From Caryophanon tenue (GTDB lineage Bacteria > Bacillota > Bacilli > Bacillales_A > Planococcaceae), in the NCBI RefSeq assembly GCF_001700315.1, contig NZ_MASJ01000001.1:310001-374000 (forward strand): a stretch of 64,000 nt of DNA, in the 5' to 3' direction. Position numbers and translations under genes: made by a program. Positions 56,006 to 64,000 of this stretch are shown piece after piece. The notes under the pieces are model-generated. The model was not told the DNA's origin. It made no database searches and saw only the letters and a list, made by a program, of their open reading frames with translations. Every line of letters begins with the position of its first letter. The first letter of the stretch is position 1.

Positions 56006-56974
56006 ATGAAAAAGTGGAAGTATTTATCAATGACAGCAACATTAAGTGCAGCGTTATTTTTAGCAGCGTGTGGAGATGACACAGAAAACACAGATGCTGG
56101 CGCAGAAACAGAAGAAGGCACAGATGCTGGCACAGAAGAAGCAGCACTATCAGGTGAAGTAATTGGTGATGGTTCTTCAACAGTAGCGCCAATTACAGAA
56201 GGTTTAGTAGAGGAATATAGCGCTGCACAACCGGATGTACGAGTATCAGTAGGTGTATCAGGTACAGGTGGAGGATTTGAGAAATTTATCAACGGTGAAA
56301 CAGATTTCTCAAATGCATCACGTGACATTAAGGACGAAGAAATTGCTGAGCTTGAAGCAGCGGGCATTGAATATACAGGTCTTGAGCTAGCGTATGACGG
56401 GTTATCAGTTGTTGTAAACCCTGAAAATACATGGGCGGAGAACTTAACATTAGAACAATTAAAAGCAATTTGGGTAGAAGATGGCACAACGAAAAAATGG
56501 TCTGATATCGACCCATCATGGCCAGACGAAGAAATCGTATTCTACTCACCAGGTGCTGACTCAGGTACATTCGATTACTTCAATGAAGTAGTACTGGAAG
56601 AAGAAGAGTTAGTAAACTCAGCAACATTATCAGAAGATGATAACGTATTAGTACAAGGTGTACGTGGCGATAAAAATGCAATCGGATTCTTTGGTTATGC
56701 ATATTACATCGCAAACGAAGATTCATTAAAACCAGTATCGATTAACGGTGTTGAGCCATCAGGTGAAACAATTGCTTCTGGCGACTACACGCCATTATCA
56801 CGTTCATTATACGTCTATGTAAACAACGAAGCAGTGAAAACGGACGACGCTGTATATGATTTCATGAAATTCACGTTAGAAAATGCCGGTGAAATGTCAG
56901 AATTAGTTGGTTATGTGCCGCTAAATGATGATGAATACCAAGCAGGTTTAGACCTTCTAGAAGGATTACGCTAA
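56006..56974 (+). CDS. pstS: Phosphate ABC transporter substrate-binding lipoprotein
   Basis: High-affinity phosphate binding outside the membrane. 322 residues; lipobox LAACG (Cys about 21), a Glu/Ala/Thr-rich linker, then phosphate-contact motifs GDGSSTVAPITEG, VSGTGGGFEKF, NASRDIK and YSPGADSGTFDYF. ATG 56006 has GGAGG 9 bp upstream. A hairpin between pstS and pstC (56979-57020) probably reduces read-through so that PstS is made in excess. Confidence 0.95.
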   Translation: MKKWKYLSMTATLSAALFLAACGDDTENTDAGAETEEGTDAGTEEAALSGEVIGDGSSTVAPITEGLVEEYSAAQPDVRVSVGVSGTGGGFEKFINGETDFSNASRDIKDEEIAELEAAGIEYTGLELAYDGLSVVVNPENTWAENLTLEQLKAIWVEDGTTKKWSDIDPSWPDEEIVFYSPGADSGTFDYFNEVVLEEEELVNSATLSEDDNVLVQGVRGDKNAIGFFGYAYYIANEDSLKPVSINGVEPSGETIASGDYTPLSRSLYVYVNNEAVKTDDAVYDFMKFTLENAGEMSELVGYVPLNDDEYQAGLDLLEGLR

Positions 56975-56978
56975 TTGC

Positions 56979-57024
56979 AAAAGCGGTGTGGTGCTCATAT
57001 TGAAGCGTCACACCGCTTTTATTA
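56979..57024 (+). terminator. Leaky terminator between pstS and pstC
   Basis: AAAAGCGGTGTG and CACACCGCTTTT, perfect 12-bp stem with an 18-base loop; the T-tail is short and interrupted. Confidence 0.75.
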
Positions 57025-57042
57025 TCGAAAGGAGTATCATTT

Positions 57043-57978
57043 ATGAGCGCAAGTAATGGACAATCAGTTCAAGCGATGATTGAAGCATCGAAAAACAAAA
57101 AAGGCAAAGTACTATTAGAAAAAACAATGCCAAAACTTTTATTGCTTACTGCACTTATCTCAGTTTTAACTACATTTGGAATTGTTTTTACACTGATTTT
57201 TGAAACGTACGAGTTCTTTACGCGCATTCCATTTATGGAGTTTATTACAGGAACACAATGGCTGCCATTCGCAGGGGATGCAAAGTATGGTATTTTACCC
57301 TTAATTTTAGGGACCTTGAAAATTACCGCAATTGCCGTTGTTGTAGCGGTACCATTAGGTTTAGCAGCGGCGATTTACTTAAGTGAATACGCGTCAGATA
57401 GCGCGCGTCGCATTATTAAGCCAGTTTTAGAAGTACTAGCTGGTATTCCGACAATCGTTTACGGTTTCTTTGCTTTAACGTTTGTAACGCCAGTTTTACA
57501 AATGGTGATGCCAGACGTGAAGATTTTCAACGCATTAAGCCCAGGGATTGTTGTTGGTATTATGATTTTACCAATGATTACATCGTTATCAGAAGATGCG
57601 ATGACATCCGTACCAAAATCAATTCGTGAAGGTGCCTTAGGATTAGGTGCTACAAAGTTTGAAGTGGCGATTAGAGTGGTGCTACCGGCTGCGTTATCAG
57701 GAATTGTTGCGTCAATCGTATTAGCGATTTCACGTGCTATTGGTGAGACGATGATTGTATCACTTGCAGGTGGTTCGACACCAACATTTGATGCCAATAT
57801 TACTGGTTCAATTCAAACGATGACTGCATATATTGTACAAGTATCAACAGGTGATGCTGGATACGGTACAACGATTTACTACTCAATTTATGCAGTTGGT
57901 TTCACATTATTTGTTTTCACATTAATTATGAATTTACTAGCACAGTACATTTCAAAACGCTTCAGAGAGGAGTACTAA
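57043..57978 (+). CDS. pstC: Phosphate ABC transporter permease PstC
   Basis: Membrane subunit, 311 residues, six helices plus an N-terminal extension. Contains LSEYASDSARRIIKPVLEVL, AGIPTIVYGFFAL and the EAA loop (REGALGLGATKFEVAIRVVL). GAAAGGAG precedes the ATG; pstA starts 1 bp after the stop. Confidence 0.95.
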   Translation: MSASNGQSVQAMIEASKNKKGKVLLEKTMPKLLLLTALISVLTTFGIVFTLIFETYEFFTRIPFMEFITGTQWLPFAGDAKYGILPLILGTLKITAIAVVVAVPLGLAAAIYLSEYASDSARRIIKPVLEVLAGIPTIVYGFFALTFVTPVLQMVMPDVKIFNALSPGIVVGIMILPMITSLSEDAMTSVPKSIREGALGLGATKFEVAIRVVLPAALSGIVASIVLAISRAIGETMIVSLAGGSTPTFDANITGSIQTMTAYIVQVSTGDAGYGTTIYYSIYAVGFTLFVFTLIMNLLAQYISKRFREEY

Positions 57979-57979
57979 A

Positions 57980-58858
57980 ATGCGCTATATTGAAGAAGAA
58001 AGCGTTATGCGCAATATGGGCAAGCGCTTAACGAAAAATAAGCTATGGAAATACTTGTTTATGTTAGCGGTAGGTATTGCATTAGCATCGCTTGTTGTGT
58101 TACTTTTCCGAATTATTACACAAGGTACAGAATATTTAACATGGGATTTCTTAACGAGTTTTGCTTCTCGATTCCCAGAGCAAGCAGGGGTTAAAGCGGC
58201 ATTAATAGGTTCTCTTTGGTTAATGTTAGTTGTAGCACCCGTATCGATGACTTTAGGCATCGGCACAGCGATTTATTTAGAAGAGTATGCAAAGAAAAAT
58301 AAATTAAATGATTTTATTCGCATGAATATTTCAAACTTAGCAGGTGTACCATCAATCGTATTCGGTTTATTAGGTTTAACGATTTTCGTACGTATGCTTG
58401 ATTTAGGAAAATCTGTATTAGCAGCCGGCTTAACGATGAGTTTATTAATTTTACCGGTTATTATTGTAGCCTCACAAGAAGCGATTCGTGCAGTGCCAAA
58501 TGAGCAACGTGAAGCAAGTTTTGGCATGGGTGCAACGAAATGGCAAACCATTGTCCGCGTTGTATTACCAGCGGCAATTCCAGGTATTTTAACAGGTAGT
58601 ATTTTAGCTCTATCACGTGCAATTGGTGAAACAGCACCACTTGTCGTTATCGGTATTCCAGTTATTTTACAGTTCTTGCCGGATGGATTACTAAGTTCGT
58701 TCACGGTTTTACCAATGCAAATTTTCGACTGGGCAAAACGTCCACAAGAAGAATTTATGTTTGTCGCATCAGCCGGCATTATTGTCTTAATGGTGCTATT
58801 AATTATTATGAACTCAATTGCAATCTTTATTCGAAATAAATTCCAAAAACGTTATTAA
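57980..58858 (+). CDS. pstA: Phosphate ABC transporter permease PstA
   Basis: Second membrane subunit, 292 residues, six helices. Contains GTAIYLEEYAKKNKLNDFIR, NLAGVPSIVFGLLGL and EAA loop REASFGMGATKWQTIVRVVL. AGAGGAG lies 8 bp before the ATG. pstB follows after 13 bp. Confidence 0.95.
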   Translation: MRYIEEESVMRNMGKRLTKNKLWKYLFMLAVGIALASLVVLLFRIITQGTEYLTWDFLTSFASRFPEQAGVKAALIGSLWLMLVVAPVSMTLGIGTAIYLEEYAKKNKLNDFIRMNISNLAGVPSIVFGLLGLTIFVRMLDLGKSVLAAGLTMSLLILPVIIVASQEAIRAVPNEQREASFGMGATKWQTIVRVVLPAAIPGILTGSILALSRAIGETAPLVVIGIPVILQFLPDGLLSSFTVLPMQIFDWAKRPQEEFMFVASAGIIVLMVLLIIMNSIAIFIRNKFQKRY

Positions 58859-58871
58859 GGAGTAGATACGT

Positions 58872-59702
58872 ATGGTACAGTTAGCCACAAACGAAGTGAA
58901 AAAAGGCAAAATTCTTGAGGTTAATGGCGCACCAGCTTTAGGCCCAAAAAAGAATGTGTTTGATACAGTAGGATTAGATTTATGGTATGGAGAGCACCAT
59001 GCGTTAAAAAATATTAATTTAGGTATTCAAGAAAATGAAGTAACGGCAATCATTGGACCTTCAGGTTGTGGTAAATCAACGTACTTAAAAACATTGAATC
59101 GTATGGTAGAGCTTGTGCCAATCGTTCGTACATCAGGTGTCATTAACTACCGTGACCGTAATATTTTAGATCGTAACTACACAGTGGAAGAATTACGTAC
59201 GAAAGTGGGCATGGTTTTCCAAAAGCCAAATCCATTCCCAAAATCAATTTACGATAATATTGCATATGGTCCACGTATTCATGGGATTAAAAATAAACAA
59301 ATTTTAGATGAAATTGTTGAAAAATCACTGCGCGGTGCAGCGATTTGGGATGAAGTAAAAGACCGTTTACATGAAAATGCATACGGCTTATCAGGTGGTC
59401 AGCAGCAACGTATTTGTATCGCACGTTGTTTAGCGATTGAGCCGGACGTTATTTTAATGGACGAGCCAACATCAGCACTTGATCCTATTTCAACATTAAA
59501 AGTAGAAGAGCTTGTGCAAGAGCTAAAAGATAATTACTCAATCATTATCGTAACGCACAATATGCAACAAGCAGCACGAATTTCAGACAAAACTGCTTTC
59601 TTCTTGAACGGAGAAGTAGTAGAATTTGATGAAACGAATAAAATTTTCTCAACGCCAAGTGATAAGCGTACAGAAGATTATATTTCAGGACGATTTGGTT
59701 AA
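58872..59702 (+). CDS. pstB: Phosphate ABC transporter ATP-binding protein PstB
   Basis: ATPase of the Pst importer, 276 residues. Walker [10 protein letters not shown] (about 58-66), the PstB-typical [20 protein letters not shown], signature [12 protein letters not shown], Walker [15 protein letters not shown]-loop IIVTHNM. B. subtilis has two pstB genes; one is present here. Confidence 0.96.
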   Translation: MVQLATNEVKKGKILEVNGAPALGPKKNVFDTVGLDLWYGEHHALKNINLGIQENEVTAIIGPSGCGKSTYLKTLNRMVELVPIVRTSGVINYRDRNILDRNYTVEELRTKVGMVFQKPNPFPKSIYDNIAYGPRIHGIKNKQILDEIVEKSLRGAAIWDEVKDRLHENAYGLSGGQQQRICIARCLAIEPDVILMDEPTSALDPISTLKVEELVQELKDNYSIIIVTHNMQQAARISDKTAFFLNGEVVEFDETNKIFSTPSDKRTEDYISGRFG

Positions 59703-59715
59703 GGAGCGATGGAGA

Positions 59716-60375
59716 GTGAATGTAAGAGAGCGTTTTGAACTCGCATTGATGGGGATTCAACATCAATTGACAGAGTTAAGTGAATTAAGTATTTCTGCGT
59801 TAGAAATGGCATGTCAGGCATTACGTACACGTGATTTAAACTTAGCATTAAGTGTAATTGAAGAAGATATGCATATTAATCGTTTAGAAGAAATGATTAA
59901 TGACCAAGCCATCCTATTAATTACGAAGCAACAACCTGTTTCAAAAGATTTACGTCAGCTAATGGTGATTATTAAAGCGGCTTCTGATATGGAGCGCGTG
60001 GCTGATTATGCAGTTGATATTGCAAAGGAAACAATTCGTATTGGTGAAAATTCGCCACATATTGACTTGAAAAATATCGAAGAAATGTGTCATAAAACAA
60101 TTCAAATGTTACGTTCTTCGATGAATGCTTTCGTAGCGCGCGATATGATTAAAGCGAAGGAAGTAGCAGAGCTAGACGACCAAGTCGATGAGTTATATGG
60201 AAAAACGGTACGTGAATTACTACAGCAAAGTGTGAATGAATCATCACATATTAAAGTGGTATCGCATTTAATGTTCATTGCTCGTTTCTTAGAGCGCTGT
60301 GCAGACCACTCAACGAATATTTGTGAACATCTATTTTACTTAGTAAAAGGTGAGCACTACGAATTAAATAGTTAA
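59716..60375 (+). CDS. phoU: Phosphate-signalling protein PhoU
   Basis: Links Pst activity to PhoR signalling. 219 residues of two repeated three-helix bundles, each with a metal-binding motif: MERVADYAVDIAKE (about residues 94-107) and LERCADHSTNICEH (about 195-208). GTG 59716 (MNVRERFELALMG) with AAGGAG upstream is chosen; the frame overlaps pstB further 5'. phoU closes many pst operons but is absent from the B. subtilis pst operon. Terminator at 60378. Confidence 0.93.
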   Translation: MNVRERFELALMGIQHQLTELSELSISALEMACQALRTRDLNLALSVIEEDMHINRLEEMINDQAILLITKQQPVSKDLRQLMVIIKAASDMERVADYAVDIAKETIRIGENSPHIDLKNIEEMCHKTIQMLRSSMNAFVARDMIKAKEVAELDDQVDELYGKTVRELLQQSVNESSHIKVVSHLMFIARFLERCADHSTNICEHLFYLVKGEHYELNS

Positions 60376-60377
60376 CT

Positions 60378-60413
60378 AAAAAAGTTGCCCGCAATTTGCA
60401 GGCAACTTTTTTG
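60378..60413. terminator. Bidirectional terminator between phoU and hmp
   Basis: AAAAAAGTTGCC cgcaatttgca GGCAACTTTTTT. Confidence 0.93.
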
Positions 60414-60414
60414 T

Positions 60415-61560
60415 TTATGCGAACGCAATCGCTGGACCGAAAAATTCGAAATGAATGTGTGAAGGATCGACATGTAATGAACGTAAATGTTGTAACGTCG
60501 CTTCCATAAATGGTGTTGGTCCACAAACATAAACATGTGTATGAGCTGTTAATAGTGGCGCAATTTGACTTGCTTCGATATGACCTGACTCATCTGAATA
60601 AACGATCTCATATGTACCGTTTAATGTGTCTACATGCGCGCTAATTTGTTGTGTAAATGCAGCAACTTGAGCGTTACGGGCATATTGTAGGAACGATACT
60701 GAACGGTTTTCTATAGTTTGAAGCATGGCGTATAGTGGTGTTACACCGATACCACCACTAATAAATAGGATAGGTGCATCTTCATTTGTTAAAACAAAAT
60801 CACCTGCAGGAACACTTACATCTACAGTTGTGCCGATTGGTGCATTGTGTAAATAATTCGACATAGTACCATGTGCATCTGCTGCATCTTCACGCTTGAC
60901 AGTAATTTCATAGGCGTTTGCTGTTGATTTTGTTACGGTGTATTGACGGTTAAATAAAAATTCTTCGCCAGGAATGGCTGTACGTAATGAAATATATTGC
61001 CCTGCAGTTGCTTGAGGCACCTCTCCACCGTCTGCACGCTGCAATGTAAATGTTGTCGCTACATCGCTTTGTACCTGCTTATTTGTAATGACAAATTCTT
61101 TAAAGAAGCGCCAACCATCATTTGCCTCTGCTTGTACATATAAATCTTCCTCAACGGAAATGAAAATATCAGCAATCACGCCATAAGCTTGTCCCCATGC
61201 TTCTAAAATGGCTGGAGTAGCAGCATCTCCTAATACCTCTTTAATCGCTGCTAGTAAAAATTCACCAACGATTGGATAGTGCTCTGGTAAAATACCTAAA
61301 CTGCGATGTTTATGCGCAATTTTTAACACAGCAGGTAAAATGGCTTCTAAGTTTTCGATATGTACGGCTGCAGCATACACCGTATTTGCTAATGCACCTT
61401 GTTGACGTCCTTTACGTTGATTCGTCTGATTGAAAATATTTAATAATTGTGGATGTGCATCGAATAAATTTTTGTAAAAGGTTTTCGTAATCGCTGTACC
61501 ATGCTCGGCTAATACGGGTACAGTGGCTTTAATCGTTTCAATTGTTTGTTGTTGTAACAT
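60415..61560 (-). CDS. hmp: Flavohemoprotein, nitric oxide dioxygenase
   Basis: Converts NO to nitrate with O2 and NAD(P)H. 381 residues: globin domain (to about 140) with proximal His in [23 protein letters not shown] domain with [10 protein letters not shown], and NAD domain with [14 protein letters not shown] and [11 protein letters not shown], ending [10 protein letters not shown]. About 18 residues shorter than B. subtilis Hmp, from small loop differences. Lies alone after the pst operon. Possible NsrR-type site upstream. Confidence 0.95.
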   Translation of the reverse strand: MLQQQTIETIKATVPVLAEHGTAITKTFYKNLFDAHPQLLNIFNQTNQRKGRQQGALANTVYAAAVHIENLEAILPAVLKIAHKHRSLGILPEHYPIVGEFLLAAIKEVLGDAATPAILEAWGQAYGVIADIFISVEEDLYVQAEANDGWRFFKEFVITNKQVQSDVATTFTLQRADGGEVPQATAGQYISLRTAIPGEEFLFNRQYTVTKSTANAYEITVKREDAADAHGTMSNYLHNAPIGTTVDVSVPAGDFVLTNEDAPILFISGGIGVTPLYAMLQTIENRSVSFLQYARNAQVAAFTQQISAHVDTLNGTYEIVYSDESGHIEASQIAPLLTAHTHVYVCGPTPFMEATLQHLRSLHVDPSHIHFEFFGPAIAFA

Positions 61561-61619
61561 GTTATGAACACGTCCTTTCTTCTATGCCTTTCAATATACG
61601 CGCATATTATTGTTAAAGC

Positions 61620-61638
61620 AATATTATAAATACATCTT
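61620..61638 (-). promoter_or_regulatory. Possible NsrR-like site over the hmp -10
   Basis: Minus strand AAGATGTATTTATAATATT, with a half-site AAGATGTATTT known from NsrR operators and TATAAT (61623-61628) as a -10. The second half-site is weak. Confidence 0.35.
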
Positions 61639-61840
61639 TAACAAAACTGTCACAAAACATATATTTTAAATGAATGTTTTGTGTCATTGTCGAATATAAG
61701 TCGATTGTTTGACACTATTTCATGAATCCAACTGAAAATACAAAAAAACAAATGTTTTGTCGTATTGTATTTCAAAATGTTCTTTGATACGTTACATATA
61801 CGTCGATACATACGAGATAGAAAAGACAGGAGACTTGTTA

Positions 61841-62899
61841 ATGAAACGGATATCATGTTTAGTCATCGTGCTGTTGCTTAGTAGTGTATTGCCACCGATG
61901 ACAGCGAAGGCACAATTTAGCGATGTAGAACAAGGACGTTCTTTATATGAAGAAATACATTTTCTTGTAGATGAAGGGATTATTCGTGGCTATGAAGATG
62001 GCACATTCCGTCCGAACGAACCAATCAGTAAAAAGCATATAGCAGCCATGCTCGTAAAAGCGTTGAATTTACCATTAACGAATATAAAAAACCCTGGCTA
62101 TGCTGACGTGCCAGTGACACATGCCTATTATAAAGAAATTGCAGCAGGGTATACGGCAGGTATTTTCTCAAAAGCACAAAATTTCAAACCAGATAGCAGC
62201 ATTTCACGTGCATTTATGGCGAAAATTATCGCAAAAGCATATGACCTAGAAGTGGTTATCGGCTCCTTTAATACGTCATTTCGCGATGTACCAGCGACAA
62301 ATGAATTTTTTACACCGATTTCAAAAGTCGCATCGAACCAAATTGCAGGTGGTTATGAAGATGGCACATTTTTACCGGAGCGTTTAATTACACGCGCTCA
62401 TTTTGCAGCATTTTTAGCGCGCGCGATGTCACGTGCGACAACATCTGTACTAAAAAATACTGCGTATACGTATTATTATGAGCAAGATGGCAAAACGTAT
62501 CGTTATGAATACAGCAATACGAAGCAGGGGATGGATTATTGGGATATATATAATGAACAGACAAATATATATTTGTACACAGATGCCTATAAACAAGATG
62601 CAACCTTTTATGGGGAAACGACTGTAGGCTATGGGGGCTATTTATTAGAAGTGCCAGCACCTTTCCGTATTGGGCAAGTACAAGTACATTATCCATCGAA
62701 TACAGCTGTGACGATTTTGAACACACGTGGTTTTTTAAGTGTACGCGGGACGAGTTATACAAATGTACTTGTTGTGAAGCAAGTGCGTCCGTCACAAGGC
62801 GTACTCATTTCTTATTATGCGACTGATGTCGGTTTATTATTAACGACAACTGGCGATGGGAACGAGTTGATTGTGTTATCGAACCGAGTGAAAAAGTAA
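61841..62899 (+). CDS. Exported protein with three SLH repeats
   Basis: 352 residues. Signal peptide (ISCLVIVLLLSSVLPPMTAK, cleavage near AKA-Q), three SLH repeats (about residues 26-205; FSDVEQGRSLYEEIHFLVDE, IIRGYEDGTFRPNEPISKKH, QIAGGYEDGTFLPERLITRA), then an unrecognised beta-rich C-terminal domain of about 145 residues with many Tyr. ATG 61841 has ACAGGAGA 8-9 bp upstream. Surface-anchored, cargo domain unknown. A repeat-family terminator lies 23 bp after the stop. Confidence 0.85.
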   Translation: MKRISCLVIVLLLSSVLPPMTAKAQFSDVEQGRSLYEEIHFLVDEGIIRGYEDGTFRPNEPISKKHIAAMLVKALNLPLTNIKNPGYADVPVTHAYYKEIAAGYTAGIFSKAQNFKPDSSISRAFMAKIIAKAYDLEVVIGSFNTSFRDVPATNEFFTPISKVASNQIAGGYEDGTFLPERLITRAHFAAFLARAMSRATTSVLKNTAYTYYYEQDGKTYRYEYSNTKQGMDYWDIYNEQTNIYLYTDAYKQDATFYGETTVGYGGYLLEVPAPFRIGQVQVHYPSNTAVTILNTRGFLSVRGTSYTNVLVVKQVRPSQGVLISYYATDVGLLLTTTGDGNELIVLSNRVKK

Positions 62900-62904
62900 A
62901 ATGA

Positions 62905-63190
62905 GAGTAAGCAAAAAGAAGTATCCTTCTGCAACGACAATTGCTGAAGGATATTTTTTTGCATTTGGTGCTACGCCACATAGCGGACGCGTTTTCGCAG
63001 ACATGGCTTGGGGCAAACACGATATTTATCACATCTCGTTCTTTGTAGATGTTCCTTTGTAATCTCTCGCGTGTACTGTTCTGTCAGAAGTCCGCGCTTC
63101 GTTTAACGGCGACATATGAATTTTTATCATCGAACATCATTGGCCTTTATTTGAATTATACGTTTGTCGCCGAACGCATTTTTTTGTTGG
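62905..63190 (-). repeat. Hairpin-tail repeat, longest copy, after the SLH gene
   Basis: Hairpin 62923-62952, then GCATTTGGTGCTACGCCACA, TAGCGGACGCG, CAGACATGGCTTGGGGCAAA (to about 63016). Farther on, the complement of the 46.9 kb copy appears (CGCGCTTCGTTTAACGGC, 63092-63109; TTTATTTGAATTATACG, 63148-63164). It joins the two halves seen separately in other copies, defining a unit of about 280 bp. Confidence 0.8.
62920..62960. terminator. Terminator of the SLH gene
   Basis: ATCCTTCTGCA acgacaat TGCTGAAGGAT with one mismatch, then ATTTTTTT. Confidence 0.9.
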
Positions 63191-63258
63191 TGGAAACGCT
63201 TGTATAATTTCACAAATGGGTATAGAAAAGTATGGGAAAGAGGTAGGGGGTGCAAGAG

Positions 63259-64000
63259 ATGCAGAGAATGATTGAACATGCTTTACAAAAAACAGACAGT
63301 GCACTGCGTTGTCCAGAAGAAAGTTTAGTGCGGTTTTATGAAGCGGTCTCGTACTCGAAAAAAACACAATTATTTATTGAAGAAACGATGCAAGAGGAAG
63401 ATTTTTTATTCTTTTTCCGTGATATATGGGTGGCGCTTTATGAAGAGATGAGTTATCACATTCAAGAGATTGAACAACCATACCATCGTTTATTAGCAAA
63501 GGTGCTCGATACCAATGCTTATGTGATGTGCCGAAGAATGACCGTGAAAGAATCGTTGCCAGCGCTTGTTGGAGCGTATCATATTACGGAATATTGTTAT
63601 CCACTTGTACATGATGACTATTTAGAAACGTCAACCGTGGAAGAACAGGTAGAGCGTGCCTATGAAATGATGCGCATGGTCATACAAGGTGTTGACGAAT
63701 TAGTTGACTTTAATATAGGGATGTATGAATTTCGGGAACAAATTGTCATTGCTGAATTAATTGCTGATACGCAAGAAGCAAAAGAAATTGCGAAGTATAG
63801 TCGTATTTTCCAGCAAATTATTGATGAAGTCGGTGCAATGGCGACTGACACGTACACGACAGAGTTTGAATTAATGCAACATAGATTTTTTATTGAAGGC
63901 TCACCAGAAACAGTGACGGAATATTTGAAGAAGAAAAAAGCAGCAGAGACGATGCTCCAGTCACATTATCGAAATAATGTCATTTATGTGCCATTTCAGA
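63259..64000 (+). CDS. Hypothetical protein, 3' end beyond the window
   Basis: Open to the last base: 247 codons without a stop. Starts MQRMIEHALQKTDSALRCPE; acidic and helical, no membrane segment or signal (EEQVERAYEMMRMVIQGVDE, KEIAKYSRIFQQIIDEVGAM). AGGTAGGGGG lies upstream; GTG 63250 is an alternative in-frame start. No family recognised. Confidence 0.75.
   Translation, partial: MQRMIEHALQKTDSALRCPEESLVRFYEAVSYSKKTQLFIEETMQEEDFLFFFRDIWVALYEEMSYHIQEIEQPYHRLLAKVLDTNAYVMCRRMTVKESLPALVGAYHITEYCYPLVHDDYLETSTVEEQVERAYEMMRMVIQGVDELVDFNIGMYEFREQIVIAELIADTQEAKEIAKYSRIFQQIIDEVGAMATDTYTTEFELMQHRFFIEGSPETVTEYLKKKKAAETMLQSHYRNNVIYVPFQ

Overview
This window is chromosomal DNA of a low-GC Gram-positive bacterium. 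Gene content and order point to the Bacillales, most likely the Planococcaceae/Caryophanaceae (Lysinibacillus, Solibacillus, Caryophanon, Kurthia relatives). Much of the backbone follows the Bacillus subtilis yqfF-to-pst segment: pgpH, ybeY, dgkA, cdd, era, recO; ccpN, ppsR, dnaG, sigA, cccA, trmK, the Nif3 gene; ispH, cshB, nfo, zur; the NT5C gene, ispG; DUF456, sodA, pbpA, pstSCAB-phoU. The group is inferred from this layout, the single-chain glycyl-tRNA synthetase and three S-layer-homology (SLH) proteins. No tRNA, rRNA, phage, insertion sequence or CRISPR was seen.

Layout. 1-4.8 kb: a housekeeping cluster, cut at its 5' end (pgpH to recO). 5-13.7 kb: an insertion relative to B. subtilis, with an SLH-CAP exported protein, a Trp T-box-controlled trpE-trpG pair, an IclR regulator, a small Cys-rich protein, an SLH 'choice-of-anchor' protein and trhO. 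13.8-23.7 kb: glyS with a Gly T-box, then ccpN-ppsR, dnaG-sigA, cccA, trmK-Nif3. 23.9-28.8 kb: a C4-dicarboxylate module (dctP, dctB, dctS, dctR). 28.8-34 kb: a GGDEF protein, ispH, cshB, nfo. 34-39.3 kb: a metal block, znuC-znuB-zur and a heme/iron ABC transporter. 39.5-49.5 kb: cardiolipin synthase, a run of poorly known small or lineage-specific genes, the NT5C gene and ispG. 49.7-64 kb: Na/Pi cotransporter family protein, sodA, PBP2, the pst-phoU phosphate operon, hmp, another SLH protein and a gene running off the right edge.

Regulation is unusually legible. Two Zur boxes overlap the znuC promoter. Two Fur-like boxes lie just downstream of a strong promoter ahead of the heme transporter. 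A consensus CcpA cre site precedes dctP. Two Pho boxes share one geometry: one precedes pstS, the other an uncharacterised SLH choice-of-anchor gene, which is therefore a likely phosphate-starvation gene. Two T-boxes carry readable specifier codons (TGG, GGC).

The most unusual feature is a dispersed intergenic repeat family of at least six copies, plus a bare hairpin. Each full copy has a terminator hairpin 23-52 bp beyond the 3' end of a gene, followed by a conserved tail of up to about 250 bp. The hairpin sequence differs between copies while the tail is shared. All analysis here is by eye; family assignments come from motif recognition, not database searches.
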